This document shows positions 44,686 to 53,372 of a DNA stretch of 54,311 bases, one piece after another. Source of the DNA: an uncultured Bacteroidota bacterium (GTDB lineage: Bacteria > Bacteroidota > Bacteroidia > Chitinophagales > Saprospiraceae); NCBI GenBank assembly GCA_937872515.1, contig CALMSX010000058.1:1-54311 (forward strand), written 5' to 3'. The position numbers and the translations under genes were made by a program. The notes under the pieces are model-generated. The model did not search any database. It saw only the letters and a program-made list of their open reading frames with translations, and was not told the DNA's origin. Every line of letters starts with the position of its first letter. The first letter of the stretch is position 1.

Positions 44686-46272
44686 ATGAAACAAAACTTA
44701 TTTTCCCTCGTGCTGACCCTTGTGTCCCTTCATTTGCTGGCGGGCAATGTAGTACCCAGCAAAATTGAAGCTGTAACCTTATACAGAAATGGGGCTCAGG
44801 TTGTGAGAAAAACCAATGTGAGCTTAAAACAAGGTGAAAACACCATAGTTCTGGGCAATTTACCCGCAGGATTTGACGCTTCAACCATCCGAATCAGTTT
44901 TAGTGGTAAAGTCAATATAACAGGAGTAACTTATAGGGACAACCACATCCAGGATTTTTCTGCCAATCCTGAATATGTTGTAATTCAAAAACAATTGAAA
45001 CAACTGCAGGAAAAAGCAGAAAACGAACAAATCGTTTATGAAACCTGGAAAGAAGAAGAAGGCCTGCTCCTTGCCAATAAAAAATTAGGCAATGAAAACA
45101 GTGGTGTAACTGCAGCCCAACTTACCGCTGTGGCTGAAATGTACCGGGTTAGGTTGCTTGAGGTCAAACAAAAACTACTCGACAGCAAAAGAAGGCAGGA
45201 AGAAAACCAAAAAGAAATCCAGCGCATTCAGGCTCAACTCAATGAATGGACCCGTACCAATGCCACCAAACACAACGGTGAAATTATCGTAGAATGTGCG
45301 GCTTTACAGGCGGGAGAATCAAATTTAAAATTGGTTTACTTTGATCCCCGCGCCACATGGACCACCGATTTTGAGGCGAGGGTCAATTCACTTTTATCTC
45401 CATTAAACCTGGTCCACAAAGCCAAAATAAATCAATACACCGGTGAAGATTGGAAACAGGTATCTCTTGTTCTTACCACAGGTGATCCATCCTTCAACAC
45501 CACCGCTCCGGTATTGAGTCCATGGTTTTTGCATTTTAATATGCCCTATAACAATTATGATTATGCCAAGTTGGGTAGTGCCGTGAAAACTAGGGCAAAC
45601 TACCGACCTGAAGAAGAAGCACAAGCAGCATCAGGAGACTTTGTAGCGGCCACCGCAAGAGAAAACCTGATTTTTACAGAATATACCCTGCCTGATAAAA
45701 CCACGATACCTGCGGACAACAATATGCATGACGTCTCATTAAAAGCCTTTGATATCCCGGCTAAATACAGGTATATGACCATTCCCAAGATGGATAACAA
45801 GGTCTACCTGATGGCAGAAATTGTGGACTGGGATCAATACAATCTTTCTTCCGGTTCCATTAAACTTTTTGTGGAAGATACCTACATAGGAGACACCTAT
45901 CTGGACATCAGCCAACTTTCTGACACTTTGGCTTTATCCCTGGGTCCCGACATTGCGGTTGCAGCCAAAAGAGAGAAGATCAAAGAATACCAGAAAACTT
46001 CGTTTTTATCTTCCAAAAAACAGATCCAATCGGCTTATGAAATAAGCATCAAAAACAACAAAACTACTGCCATCGAGGTGACCCTTACCGATCAGGTGCC
46101 ACTGGCCACCGATGCCAATATGGAAGTAGAAATCGATGATCTTTCCGGTGGCAGTCTCAACAAAGAAACCGGTATGGTAGAATGGAAACTTATCCTAAAA
46201 CCGGGTGAACAGGTGAAAAAGAAGCTGGCGTACAAGGTAAAAATACCCAAAGACAAATCCATCACCCTTTAA
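44686..46272 (+). CDS. DUF4139 / mucoidy inhibitor MuiA-like exported protein
   Basis: After a signal peptide (about 1-19) the protein has a beta-sandwich-like N-terminus (VPSKIEAVTLYRNGAQVVRKTNVSL), a long coiled coil (about 100-190) and a C-terminal DUF4139 domain (about 200-528) containing NQYTGEDWKQVSLVLTTGDPS. Proteins of this group are called mucoidy inhibitor A, a name from phenotype only; the molecular role is unknown. A strong terminator follows the gene. Confidence 0.85.
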   Translation: MKQNLFSLVLTLVSLHLLAGNVVPSKIEAVTLYRNGAQVVRKTNVSLKQGENTIVLGNLPAGFDASTIRISFSGKVNITGVTYRDNHIQDFSANPEYVVIQKQLKQLQEKAENEQIVYETWKEEEGLLLANKKLGNENSGVTAAQLTAVAEMYRVRLLEVKQKLLDSKRRQEENQKEIQRIQAQLNEWTRTNATKHNGEIIVECAALQAGESNLKLVYFDPRATWTTDFEARVNSLLSPLNLVHKAKINQYTGEDWKQVSLVLTTGDPSFNTTAPVLSPWFLHFNMPYNNYDYAKLGSAVKTRANYRPEEEAQAASGDFVAATARENLIFTEYTLPDKTTIPADNNMHDVSLKAFDIPAKYRYMTIPKMDNKVYLMAEIVDWDQYNLSSGSIKLFVEDTYIGDTYLDISQLSDTLALSLGPDIAVAAKREKIKEYQKTSFLSSKKQIQSAYEISIKNNKTTAIEVTLTDQVPLATDANMEVEIDDLSGGSLNKETGMVEWKLILKPGEQVKKKLAYKVKIPKDKSITL

Positions 46273-46293
46273 ACAAGTGATGACAATCATAGG

Positions 46294-46330
46294 TGACGAC
46301 AAGTGTAATTGCTTGTCGTCATTTTTTTTT
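46294..46330 (+). terminator. Terminator after the DUF4139 gene
   Basis: A perfect 10-bp stem (TGACGACAAG at 46294-46303 with CTTGTCGTCA at 46312-46321) has an 8-base loop and is followed by nine T's. It isolates the upstream gene from tryptophanase. Confidence 0.92.
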
Positions 46331-46451
46331 CCAGGCATTTCCACTATCATTGCCCAATGAATATTTGGAAAAATATCATCAAAAAACCAAGTTAAGTGGC
46401 TGCAAATCAAGCACTACCTAATTTTATTATTGATATTTAAATTCCAAATAA

Positions 46452-47822
46452 ATGAACACCATCATTGAGCCTTTCAGGATCAAATCCGTTGAACCCATTC
46501 ACTTTACTACACGGGCACAAAGAGAAGAATTACTGCAATTAGCCCACAACAATACTTTTTTACTTCATGCAGATGATGTCATCATTGACCTGCTCACCGA
46601 CAGTGGCACCAGCGCCATGAGCAGTGAGCAGTGGGCCGGCATCATGAGAGGAGACGAGTCTTATGCAGGCAGTCCCAGTTTTTTCAGGTTTGAAAAAACG
46701 GTCAAAGATCTCACAGGCATGGGTCACATTATACCCACCCACCAGGGACGGGCATCCGAAAAGATATTGTTTAGCATCACCGGCGGACCGGGTAAGGTAT
46801 TTATCAGCAATACCTTGTTTGATACTACACGGGCCAACATAGAGTTTTCCGGGGCTGAGGGCATTGACCTGGTATGTGAAGAAGGCAAACACCCATCCAT
46901 ACCGGCTCCATTCAAAGGCAATATGGACGTAGCTGCCCTTGAAAAAACCATCAAAGAGAAGGGCAAAGAAAACATTGCCATGGTAATCATGACGGTAACC
47001 AATAACTCCGGTGGCGGCCAGCCCGTGAGTATGGAAAACATGAAAGCAGTGAGTGCGCTTTGTAAGGCCAATACCATACCTTTTTACATAGATGCCTGCA
47101 GATTTGCAGAAAACGCTTATTTCATTAAGCTCAGAGAAAAAGGATATGAAAGCAGGAGTGTATTTTCTATAGCCCGCGAAATGTTTGAGCTGGCAGATGG
47201 TTGTACCATGAGCGCTAAAAAAGATGCCTTTGCCAACATTGGCGGCTTTCTGGCCCTCAACAACGATGCCCTTGCTACGCAATGCAGAAACCTGCTGGTA
47301 ATCACGGAGGGCTTTCCAACCTACGGCGGACTGGCGGGACGAGACCTCGAAGCCATTGCCATCGGCTTGCAGGAGGTAGTTGACGAGCACTACCTGCAGT
47401 ACAGGATCCGGAGCATGGAGTATTTGACCGAAAAACTCATCGCCGCCAATGTTCCCGTAATGCGACCTGCTGGTGGACATGCCGTTTATCTCGATGCCAA
47501 AGCTTTTATGGATCATATTCCGGTCGACCAATATCCGGGTCAGGCCCTGGTCTGCGCTTTGTACCTCGAAGGTGGGGTAAGGTGTGTAGAAATCGGTTCA
47601 CTGATGTTTGGTAAATACGATGAAGAAGGTGCCTTGATCCCAGCTACCCTGGAGTTGGTGAGGCTGGCCATTCCCAGAAGAGTATATACCCAGAGCCACA
47701 TCGATTATGTAGCCGAGGTTATTATAGCGGTTTATCAAAAAAGGGAAAGTTACAAGGGCTTACAAATTGTGGAGGAAGCGCCTATGTTGAGGCATTTTAC
47801 GGCAAAACTGAAATCAATTTAA
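46452..47822 (+). CDS. tnaA: Tryptophanase
   Basis: A PLP beta-eliminating lyase that breaks tryptophan to indole, pyruvate and ammonia. The 456 residues hold LTDSGTSAMSSEQWAGIMRGDESYAGSPS, THQGRASEKILF, the PLP-lysine block MSAKKDAFANIGG (Lys256 or Lys257), and the C-terminus MLRHFTAKLK. His448 in RHFTA matches the tryptophanase His463; tyrosine phenol-lyases have Phe there, so I prefer tryptophanase. No TnaC-like leader peptide or TnaB permease is nearby. Confidence 0.9.
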   Translation: MNTIIEPFRIKSVEPIHFTTRAQREELLQLAHNNTFLLHADDVIIDLLTDSGTSAMSSEQWAGIMRGDESYAGSPSFFRFEKTVKDLTGMGHIIPTHQGRASEKILFSITGGPGKVFISNTLFDTTRANIEFSGAEGIDLVCEEGKHPSIPAPFKGNMDVAALEKTIKEKGKENIAMVIMTVTNNSGGGQPVSMENMKAVSALCKANTIPFYIDACRFAENAYFIKLREKGYESRSVFSIAREMFELADGCTMSAKKDAFANIGGFLALNNDALATQCRNLLVITEGFPTYGGLAGRDLEAIAIGLQEVVDEHYLQYRIRSMEYLTEKLIAANVPVMRPAGGHAVYLDAKAFMDHIPVDQYPGQALVCALYLEGGVRCVEIGSLMFGKYDEEGALIPATLELVRLAIPRRVYTQSHIDYVAEVIIAVYQKRESYKGLQIVEEAPMLRHFTAKLKSI

Positions 47823-47862
47823 TCTCAATAATAAACACCATAAAAGAATTTATTAACCTACA

Positions 47863-49455
47863 TTAAATTTTAATAATTTTATAGTTTACTACTCTTTTAA
47901 GACATGTAAACGCCTTTATAAAGTATACGCCATTGCTAACGTCATTTAAATCAAACACTCCACTTTCGCTGTTAAAGGAAATATTTTTAATAGTCTGACC
48001 GTAAGAATTGTATATTTCAATTTTTTCAATACAGACATCAGAGTAAAAATTAAAAACATCAGATGGGTTGGGTTGGATTATAAAATAATTTTGAGTAAGC
48101 TCCTTTTTGGTCGATAAAATAAATGGTAACTCTACATCATTAAAAGCCATTACAGTAAGAGCATTTGCGTACTTATCAACAGCATAAGAATTATTAGCAT
48201 CCTTATATAATGAACTTTCATCCAATAATAAAATAAGGTTTTTTGCTTTATTGACAAATGAATGCATTACAAAAACAATTTTGTCTTCGTCCGTAAGTTC
48301 AAGATTGTAAATTTTATCAAATTTGCCGTCTTCATTGGCCTTTCTTATCGATATTGTAGATACACTATCTGATTTTTCCACACTATTTTCGTAATTAAAT
48401 ACATATACATCATCACCATAATTGAGAATATTCAGGATATGATTTTTATAAGAAAAAAATGACCACTCACCTAAAAGTTGCCTTTCTGTACTTATTTTAT
48501 AAATTTTAAATTCTACAAAACTGTCAATACTATTTATATTAAATATTTGAGATACAATAAAAAAAGTCTTTTCAATTGGGTCGTATGATTTTATTCCATA
48601 GTTATCAGAGGATATTTCTTTTGGTAATTTTATTATTTTTTTAGTCTTAAATTTTTCATCAAAATATTGTAAAACAACTCGCTGACTATCTGAAGTCAAT
48701 GCAATCAATGTAGAATCATCCTTCAAAATAGCCCTCACTAATCCGGTAATTTTTAAAGTATCAGAATAGGATAAAGGAATCCCAAAAGTATCAATTTCAA
48801 CCATTTGCAGGGCTTGACTTCCGTTTATAAGCGGGTTTCTGATTATCTTAATATTTTCTTCAAATTCATTTTTATACATTCGTGTATGGCGAGATCCGCC
48901 ACCAATTGAATAAGACATCATTAGTCCCGTATCTTCATTAGCCTCATAATTATAAATCAACTTGCCAGTATTTACATCATAAATTTTTCTAAAAAAAACA
49001 GTGCGATCATCTCTTACACCAAAAGGTAAAAACCTATTGGTAGAAAATGAGTCTAAGCTCACATTACCAATAATTTCTACATTATTATATTTGTTAAGAA
49101 ACATTGATTTTGGGCCTTTCTGCTTGCCGTCTAAAATGTAATCAAATCTATTTTTCCAAATAGTTTTACCACTACTTAAATCAGTTCTTTGAATAAATCC
49201 TCCTTCAATATCCTTCGATTTAATATATGAATAAGTGACTATTGAGTTGTCAAAAATAATAACATCGTCGAACCAAAACTCTAATTTATTATAACCGTCT
49301 GTTGAATCTGATTTTGCATATTCATCATACATAGTATTTTGCCAAAGCGGTTCTTTAGATTTGAATTCAATTGGACTCCACGGTTTCTGAGGAAGTTGAC
49401 CAAAAATTACACTTATTGAAAAAAATAATAGAATAAACAGATAATATTTAATCAT
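47863..49455 (-). CDS. T9SS type A sorting-domain secreted protein
   Basis: A signal peptide (MIKYYLFILLFFSISVIFGQ) and a C-terminal sorting domain of about 80 residues (QPNPSDVFNFYSD, KIEIYNSYGQTIKNISF, LNDVSNGVYFIKAF) mark it for secretion through the type IX system. The middle 400 residues are beta-rich with repeated WD/kelch-like strands but no motif I can name. Its codons and base composition are far more AT-rich than its neighbours, so it may be recently acquired or fast evolving. Confidence 0.85.
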   Translation of the reverse strand: MIKYYLFILLFFSISVIFGQLPQKPWSPIEFKSKEPLWQNTMYDEYAKSDSTDGYNKLEFWFDDVIIFDNSIVTYSYIKSKDIEGGFIQRTDLSSGKTIWKNRFDYILDGKQKGPKSMFLNKYNNVEIIGNVSLDSFSTNRFLPFGVRDDRTVFFRKIYDVNTGKLIYNYEANEDTGLMMSYSIGGGSRHTRMYKNEFEENIKIIRNPLINGSQALQMVEIDTFGIPLSYSDTLKITGLVRAILKDDSTLIALTSDSQRVVLQYFDEKFKTKKIIKLPKEISSDNYGIKSYDPIEKTFFIVSQIFNINSIDSFVEFKIYKISTERQLLGEWSFFSYKNHILNILNYGDDVYVFNYENSVEKSDSVSTISIRKANEDGKFDKIYNLELTDEDKIVFVMHSFVNKAKNLILLLDESSLYKDANNSYAVDKYANALTVMAFNDVELPFILSTKKELTQNYFIIQPNPSDVFNFYSDVCIEKIEIYNSYGQTIKNISFNSESGVFDLNDVSNGVYFIKAFTCLKRVVNYKIIKI

Positions 49456-49956
49456 ATACGAATAGTTAGGTTTAAAAAACTAATCTCTTTTTGTGTACTT
49501 TTTAATATGAGTATAATCAGAATTCCAAAACAAGAAAATATTGCGAAATCAGGGGCTGGTTTACTATTCAAATGAAAATTACACCATCCGGTTAATAAAG
49601 ATCAGATCTTCTATTTCATTAAACATCAACAAGTTAATTTCAATGGAAATAAATAGTGGATTGAATGTTGCTTCAGTTAATTTTCAACCATTTTTCACAA
49701 TATTCGTTTTAGTTTTTATTTTATTTACAAAAATAGAACATTATGCCGTATATATCAATAATTTTAACACAATACACCAATTTATTAATCATTAATGAAA
49801 TAATAAATTGTCAATAAAACAATAATTTTCGAAAAAGAAAACAAAATATTTAAATTTTTTCACCAATGTGCAACGTTTTGAAGGCAAATGGCGAATATGA
49901 TTAAACAACAGCGCTGTTGATTTCACATCAACATTTCATCACATAAAAATCACAAA
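49456..49956. other. AT-rich intergenic stretch
   Basis: No supportable gene. It holds the leftward promoter region of the T9SS gene, an AT-rich middle without clear structure, and near its right end the perfect palindrome CAACAGCGCTGTTG (49906-49919), 38 bases before the next ATG. Confidence 0.5.
49906..49919. promoter_or_regulatory. 14-base perfect palindrome before the repeat lipoprotein
   Basis: CAACAGCGCTGTTG is fully self-complementary and G/C-rich inside an AT-rich region, which makes it stand out. It could be a regulator site or fold as a short stem in the 5' UTR. No TAnnTTTG box is in place, so an ECF sigma promoter is possible. Confidence 0.4.
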
Positions 49957-51177
49957 ATGAAAAAAACTGGTTTAATCAGCTTTTTACTGCTTATCCTTGC
50001 CTTTGCCATGGTTTCTTGTAATAAAGACAACATTGACAATACAAGCACCGAAGATGGCACCCTTTTACCAAAAATCAAGGTCATCAATGACCTGATGAAC
50101 CGCGCTGTTGCCTCTCCCAATGCAGAAGGACTAGACCTTGGATGTTTCACCATTGAATACCCATTTACATTAAAAGATGACCAGGGCGGCCTCCACCCTG
50201 TCAATGATGATACTGATTTTTACACCCTTTTCGACAGTACCACAACCGGCATCGTCATTGTTGATTATGTTTACCCAATCAACATTGCAGACAGCACCGG
50301 TACCGTTACCGTCATCAACAACCTGGATAAGCTGGCCCAGGCTTTTGCCTCATGTACACCCAGTGGTGGTTGGGAAAATGGCGATTTTCCGGCTTACCTG
50401 ATTGATGATGAAACCTCGTGTTACAATCTCGTTTATCCTATCTCTTTAAAAAATGTGAATGGTGACATCGTCGCCATAACAGATAAAACTGCTTTCTTGG
50501 CTGCTTTGGCAGAAGATTTACACTTTTTTGTATTTCCTATGACCCTTGACCCGGTAGATGGCACTGCTGATGTCGTTGTCAACAATACCGATGAATTGTT
50601 CAATGCCCTGATTTCATGTGGCGGCATGCCCTGTGATACCATCATCAACTGGGAGAATAATTTTGAAACCATTGCTTGTTACGGCATCCAGTTTCCTATT
50701 ACAGTTACTTTAATCAATGGCACCAACCAAACCATAGTCAATGGCCAGGAATTTGCCAATGTGTTATTAGAAGGTAACGTTGCAGGTCTGGTTTTCCCAA
50801 TTCAATTGATTGATGAACAAAATCAGGTGATCACTGTGAATTCCGAAACTGAGCTCAACGAATTGGTCAATGAGTGTAATACCATTGTAGATCCCAATAT
50901 CAATGAGTTGCAAATTCTGGCCATAGGCACAACGGATAGTGTGGGTACACAACCTTGCTACACCGTTCTGTTCCCTGTCCAGGCCATACCACAAAGTGTG
51001 CAGGGAACCGTAGTAACCGTGCAAAATCAATCACAATTGCTGGAGTATGCATTCAATCCTACAGGAGAAGGTTACACCCTCATTTATCCGGTAAAAGTCA
51101 AAGAAAATGAGACTAACACCGAAGTGATCTTTAATTCCCTTCAAGAAATTTTAAACTTTTTGGTGAATTGCCACTAA
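49957..51177 (+). CDS. Lipoprotein with four Cys-bounded repeats, function unknown
   Basis: The lipobox FAMVSC gives acylated Cys21. The remainder is built of four repeats of 67-72 residues at 63-133, 155-221, 241-307 and 334-405, each beginning with Cys and ending with Cys. Each repeat has two halves of the form [FY]P-[IV]-x-L followed by a beta strand and a helix, such as CYNLVYPISLKN and FVFPMTLDPVDG. The bounding cysteines could form one disulfide per repeat. I do not know the family. It lies just upstream of an ECF sigma factor, so it may belong to that system. Confidence 0.82.
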   Translation: MKKTGLISFLLLILAFAMVSCNKDNIDNTSTEDGTLLPKIKVINDLMNRAVASPNAEGLDLGCFTIEYPFTLKDDQGGLHPVNDDTDFYTLFDSTTTGIVIVDYVYPINIADSTGTVTVINNLDKLAQAFASCTPSGGWENGDFPAYLIDDETSCYNLVYPISLKNVNGDIVAITDKTAFLAALAEDLHFFVFPMTLDPVDGTADVVVNNTDELFNALISCGGMPCDTIINWENNFETIACYGIQFPITVTLINGTNQTIVNGQEFANVLLEGNVAGLVFPIQLIDEQNQVITVNSETELNELVNECNTIVDPNINELQILAIGTTDSVGTQPCYTVLFPVQAIPQSVQGTVVTVQNQSQLLEYAFNPTGEGYTLIYPVKVKENETNTEVIFNSLQEILNFLVNCH

Positions 51178-51210
51178 TGAACACAAATTAGTATTAGAAA
51201 TCGCGTTAAA

Positions 51211-51246
51211 AGGCAGGTGGGATTTAGATCCTGCCTGCTTGTTTTA
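51211..51246 (+). terminator. Hairpin between the repeat lipoprotein and the sigma gene
   Basis: AGGCAGG (51211-51217) pairs with CCTGCCT (51230-51236) around a 12-base loop, followed by the weak U-tract GCTTGTTTT. It may terminate or attenuate read-through from the lipoprotein gene; the sigma ATG is at 51251. Confidence 0.55.
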
Positions 51247-51250
51247 AAAA

Positions 51251-51805
51251 ATGATCGACCAGACCTTCATACTAAAAATCAAAGAAAAAGACCCCAGGGC
51301 CTTTCAGCTTTTGTATGAAAGCTATGCACCTTATGTATACGCGATAGTCAAAAACTATGTGTTTGATGAGTCCTATAGAAAAGATGCCATGCAGGAGGTT
51401 TTTGCCGCCATCTTTACTTCGATCAAAAATTACGACGCAGGAAAAGCAGAATTTAAAACCTGGGTAGGCAGGGTAACGGTCAATCAAAGTATTTCTTTTC
51501 TCCGCAAAACGTATAAACATAAATTAAACTTTAACCTGGAACTGTATTCTGAAGTGAGTGAAACGGAAACGTCCAGGTTCCACGAACTTTCAAGAGAAGA
51601 GCTTGAAAAATTATTGCACAAAATGCCGCTTGGATATCGAACTGTGTTTTTACTCTATGTAATCGATGAGTATGACCACAAAGAAATAGCCGCTATGCTG
51701 GACATTACACAGGAAACATCCAGATCACAATTGATGAGGGCCTTATCATGGATCCGGAGCCATATTTTTAGTCAAGACAATGTGTTGAGGTATGAATTCA
51801 GATAA
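51251..51805 (+). CDS. ECF-family RNA polymerase sigma factor
   Basis: 184 residues with region 2 (about 10-80: YESYAPYVYAIVKNYV, DAMQEVFAAIFTSIKNYD, FKTWVGRVTVNQSISFLRK) and region 4 (about 110-170: LHKMPLGYRTVFLLYVIDEYDHKEIAAMLDITQETSRSQLMRAL). There is no region 3, so it is an ECF sigma. It overlaps the next gene by 14 bases. That gene's product has an anti-sigma-like head, so the pair likely acts as a membrane signal switch. Confidence 0.92.
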   Translation: MIDQTFILKIKEKDPRAFQLLYESYAPYVYAIVKNYVFDESYRKDAMQEVFAAIFTSIKNYDAGKAEFKTWVGRVTVNQSISFLRKTYKHKLNFNLELYSEVSETETSRFHELSREELEKLLHKMPLGYRTVFLLYVIDEYDHKEIAAMLDITQETSRSQLMRALSWIRSHIFSQDNVLRYEFR

Positions 51806-53372
51806 TAACAACTTGAAAAATAAAATCAGGGAAGAACAAGGTCTTCCTGCAGGTTTTGAGTGGGAAAACATGCAAGCAGGCATTTATTCTCAGATGGGAA
51901 AAATGAATCCGAAACCCACAGCTCTTTCCAAATGGACCTCTGCCATCAAATGGACAGGCTTTGCCATTGTCATCGCCACTACGGCCATTGTCGCCTTTCT
52001 TGCCGGCAGCATTTCAAGCCATAAAAAGATGGCAAGTCAAAAATTATCAACCTCTCAACCAACTGGCATTGTAGAAAACAAATACCAAACCAAGACCACA
52101 AATCACATTGATCCGGTACATCCAACTAATGAAACATTAAAGGCGCCAAAATCAAATCAAACTACCCAATCACTGAACAGTAATAACCAGAATAGCAATG
52201 AAACTTCCTCAACAAGTCAAAACCAGGTTGTAAAAAAAGAAGGGATAAACAAAGCCAATCCTACTCTACAAAAACAAGACATTCAAAATATATTTAACTC
52301 AACGACACAAACATATAACCCATCCGATCACCCTGCCCATTTATCCAATGATGCCATAAAATCAGGATCTATGGAAAACAACAAGCCAGCAACCGAGACC
52401 GGAAACGTGCTATCCCAAACCTCCAACAAAGGCGAAGATGAAGGTAAGCAGCTTATCGTTTCTGATCTATCAACAAATCCAGAAGTGTCACACCAAAATC
52501 CAAGCTTTAAAAATAATGGCCATGCGTCCATTGAAGAGGCTATTGATCGGAAAGAGCACGATGTCCTCGCCTCACTCTTGACCCGGCCCGCTCACTTCCT
52601 GACTTTCAATTCTAAAATCAGTTGCAGTCTGGTACCCGAAAGTAGAGGCTTAAAAAAACCGCTTACACACAAAGACCACGGGCTGGATTTGTTGGCCGGC
52701 GGAGGTGTTTCATTACTTTCTGCACACTTTACCACTACCACCGCTCAAGAAACCGTTTTATCGTCTGAGTCTGTAGTACCGGGCAATCTCTATTATCTTA
52801 TCCTGGGAAAAAAAATAGGTAAAAACCTTCGACTTCAAACAGGATTCGAATACCAAAATTTGTGGACCCGATTTGACTATCGCCTTGAAAAAACCTTCAA
52901 CGGGCCCATCAGCAATCAGTTGGTTGAAATCCACATCAATGCATTGACCGGAGATTCTACTTTTATATACGCAGATACAATGATAAGTATCAAAGAAACG
53001 AGAACCATTCGCCACTACAACCAGCTGCAGGTTATTTCAATCCCCTTTATGGCTGAATACGAAAAAAGGGTGGGTCAATGGTCTGTCCTACTTGCAGGTG
53101 GTGTTGCAGCTCATTTCAGACAGTCAGCCAGTGGACGTACCCTACTGGGCAATGACATCATCGGTTACAACAATGATCAGCCCATCCATTCATCCTTCCT
53201 TGGCATATCAATAAGATCACAACTGGGCATGATGTGGCACCTCAATGAAAGAGTTGGTATCCAGGCGTCCGTTTCCGGCGCCAAATCGATAAACAATTGG
53301 TCATCTGCCAATGGTACAAATTATCAGCCCTGGCTATTGTCCTTCAGTGCCGGCTTGCGGTATAAGTTTTAA
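51792..53372 (+). CDS. Anti-sigma-like protein with inner-membrane head and outer-membrane barrel tail
   Basis: Residues 1-50 are cytosolic, with GLPAGFEWENMQAGIYSQM, a short block typical of anti-sigma heads next to Bacteroidota ECF genes. One TM helix spans about 55-75. A long low-complexity linker rich in Gln, Asn, Ser and Thr (about 78-240) follows. The last 230 or so residues alternate hydrophobic and polar with many aromatics and end in Phe (LRYKF), as in outer-membrane beta-barrels. This matches the Dma dual-membrane-spanning anti-sigma factors described in Bacteroides. It overlaps the sigma gene by 14 bases and the convergent methyltransferase gene by four. Confidence 0.8.
   Translation: MNSDNNNLKNKIREEQGLPAGFEWENMQAGIYSQMGKMNPKPTALSKWTSAIKWTGFAIVIATTAIVAFLAGSISSHKKMASQKLSTSQPTGIVENKYQTKTTNHIDPVHPTNETLKAPKSNQTTQSLNSNNQNSNETSSTSQNQVVKKEGINKANPTLQKQDIQNIFNSTTQTYNPSDHPAHLSNDAIKSGSMENNKPATETGNVLSQTSNKGEDEGKQLIVSDLSTNPEVSHQNPSFKNNGHASIEEAIDRKEHDVLASLLTRPAHFLTFNSKISCSLVPESRGLKKPLTHKDHGLDLLAGGGVSLLSAHFTTTTAQETVLSSESVVPGNLYYLILGKKIGKNLRLQTGFEYQNLWTRFDYRLEKTFNGPISNQLVEIHINALTGDSTFIYADTMISIKETRTIRHYNQLQVISIPFMAEYEKRVGQWSVLLAGGVAAHFRQSASGRTLLGNDIIGYNNDQPIHSSFLGISIRSQLGMMWHLNERVGIQASVSGAKSINNWSSANGTNYQPWLLSFSAGLRYKF

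Noticed and set aside
46331..46451. TnaC-type leader before tryptophanase
   Set aside because: No short frame with a Trp codon followed by a stop and rho-type pause region is visible in the 120-base gap.
46560..47531. A 323-residue frame on the minus strand inside tryptophanase
   Set aside because: It is fully antisense to tnaA, which has all family motifs; the frame is open because of the codon use of the real gene.
49541..49795. An 84-residue plus-strand frame
   Set aside because: It starts with TTG and its AT-rich composition gives a repetitive Ile/Asn protein with no motif; there is no promoter. Open only because the region is AT-rich.
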